From Labrys wisconsinensis (lineage in GTDB: Bacteria > Pseudomonadota > Alphaproteobacteria > Rhizobiales > Labraceae): DNA of 64,000 nucleotides. Position 1 is the stretch's first letter, and each line of letters starts with the position of its first letter. The stretch covers positions 1 to 64,000 of the forward strand of contig NZ_JAUSVX010000026.1 of the NCBI RefSeq assembly GCF_030814995.1. Direction: 5' to 3'. Of this stretch, positions 63,237 to 64,000 are shown in pieces. The notes below the pieces were generated by a model that saw only the letters and a program-made list of their open reading frames with translations, searched no databases and was not told the origin of the DNA. A program made the translations under genes and the position numbers.

Positions 63237-64000
63237 ATGGCTACCCTGGCAAGTACGTTAGAGGATGATGTTCGCGCCCTTGGCAAAGGCGACGCCAGGA
63301 TTTGTATTGCAATTCTCGACGGCCCTACCGATCTCTCCCACCCATGCTTCGCGGGAGCAAAGATCACAGAATTGACAAGTCTTATTGAATGCGGAGACTT
63401 GAACGGCCCCGCTACTCAACACGGAACTCATGTATCAAGTATTATATTTGGCCAACCCAGCACGCTAATCAACGGAATTGCACCTTCATGTAGAGGGTTA
63501 AGCATACCAATATTCTCGGATGAGATGCACAATGATAAACTTAGTTGCTCTCAACTAGATCTCGCCAGAGCCATACTTTTGGCAGTTGAGGGCGGAGCAA
63601 ATATCATCAATATAAGTGGAGGGCAATTAACTAACTCTGAAGAACCAGAACCTTTTTTAGCGCAAGCAATCAATATTTGTGCGCGTCATAATATTCTAAT
63701 AGTTGCAGCCGCTGGAAATGATGGATGCGAATGTATACATATTCCAGCAGCATCTCCCAGTGTACTTTCTGTTGGAGCCATGGATCATGACGGGCGTCCG
63801 CTGGCGTCTAGCAATTGGGGCCCTGCCTATCAGAGGCAAGGCTTACTAGCACTCGGCGCAAACATCCCAGGCGCAATGCCGGGCGGAGGCATCACTCGAA
63901 GAAGCGGGACGAGCTTTGCCGCACCGATTGTCTCTGGAGTTGCCGCGCTTCTTGCAAGTCGTCAGGTCCAGAGTGGCCAAACGCTCGATCCACACGGGAT
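63237..64000 (+). CDS. PatA/PatG-type cyanobactin-maturation subtilase (5-prime part)
   Basis: The first 254 residues of a subtilisin-family (S8) protease, cut by the window end. The triad is present: Asp in CIAILDGPTDLSHPCF (about 29), His in QHGTHVSSIIFG (about 61) and Ser in RRSGTSFAAPIVSG (about 225), with oxyanion Asn in AAAGNDGCEC (about 163). Sequence around GIAPSCRGLSIPIFSDE, GGANIINISGGQLTNS, IPAASPSVLSVGAMDHDGRPL and NWGPAYQRQGLLALGANIPGAMPGGG matches the PatA/PatG group that cuts cyanobactin precursors. No signal peptide, so cytoplasmic. ATG 63237 follows AAAAGGTCAAC. Much lower GC than the rest of the window, a sign of transfer. Confidence 0.88.
   Translation, partial: MATLASTLEDDVRALGKGDARICIAILDGPTDLSHPCFAGAKITELTSLIECGDLNGPATQHGTHVSSIIFGQPSTLINGIAPSCRGLSIPIFSDEMHNDKLSCSQLDLARAILLAVEGGANIINISGGQLTNSEEPEPFLAQAINICARHNILIVAAAGNDGCECIHIPAASPSVLSVGAMDHDGRPLASSNWGPAYQRQGLLALGANIPGAMPGGGITRRSGTSFAAPIVSGVAALLASRQVQSGQTLDPHG

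Overview
The window is high-GC bacterial DNA with the look of a free-living or plant-associated alphaproteobacterium of the Hyphomicrobiales/Rhizobiales type. Evidence for that: several complete sugar/polyol ABC import operons, a DctA-DctB-DctD dicarboxylate module with its sigma-54 control region, a SorC-regulated polyol operon, short ATGA overlaps inside operons, and copies of a stem-loop repeat (two hairpins flanking a GCGAAC/GTTCGC pair) of a kind common between genes in this order. No rRNA, tRNA, CRISPR array or complete insertion sequence was found.

Layout. 1-7975: a divergent sugar locus. A ROK repressor, a Gfo/Idh/MocA oxidoreductase, a sugar isomerase/epimerase, an alpha/beta hydrolase and an AlsK-like ROK kinase run leftward; a CUT2 (ribose/fructose-type) ABC importer runs rightward. 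Two inverted copies of a 23-bp operator flank the shared promoter region. 8064-10541: a DegP-like protein that has lost its catalytic triad, and a class I fructose-bisphosphate aldolase. 10638-15388: dctA facing dctB-dctD. 15459-19816: an accessory, lower-GC stretch with a YwgA-like/HD-phosphohydrolase pair, an unknown protein, a RES/Xre toxin-antitoxin pair and a nested inverted-repeat element. 19812-25970: a polyamine-type ABC importer with a hydantoin/aspartate-type racemase, facing a GntR/FCD regulator; a sigma-54-like promoter is overlapped by a palindrome that recurs upstream of the regulator. 25983-32860: an SGNH hydrolase, an MBL-fold hydrolase facing a LysR regulator, glpD and an isolated glycerol-type binding protein. 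33064-36467: a HlyD adaptor and a C39-peptidase ABC exporter (bacteriocin type) with no visible substrate gene. 36575-42882: a SorC regulator and a SmoEFGK-like polyol importer with a polyol dehydrogenase. 43013-45267: a TacA/TacT-type toxin-antitoxin pair and a membrane diguanylate cyclase. 45465-55220: a GtsABC-MalK-like glucose importer followed by two GMC oxidoreductases, an SDR, a Dabb protein and an HpxZ-like protein. 55370-61267: a LacI-controlled block (CoA-transferase, enoyl-CoA hydratase, Gfo/Idh/MocA) facing a DUF993-like aldolase-family gene. 61355-62179: a DUF1796-like putative papain-fold protein.

From about 62.98 kb the base composition drops sharply. After about 1 kb with no convincing gene, but with two complex nested inverted repeats, a subtilisin-family gene starts at 63237 and runs off the window. 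Its sequence is characteristic of PatA/PatG cyanobactin-maturation proteases. It is the best lead to an unusual peptide (RiPP-like) system, but its partner genes lie outside the window.

One theme runs through the region: the importer operons are paired with their own regulator and catabolic enzymes, and in several cases the operator can be proposed from repeated palindromes in the shared intergenic region. Coordinates of sites were counted by eye and could be off by one or two bases.
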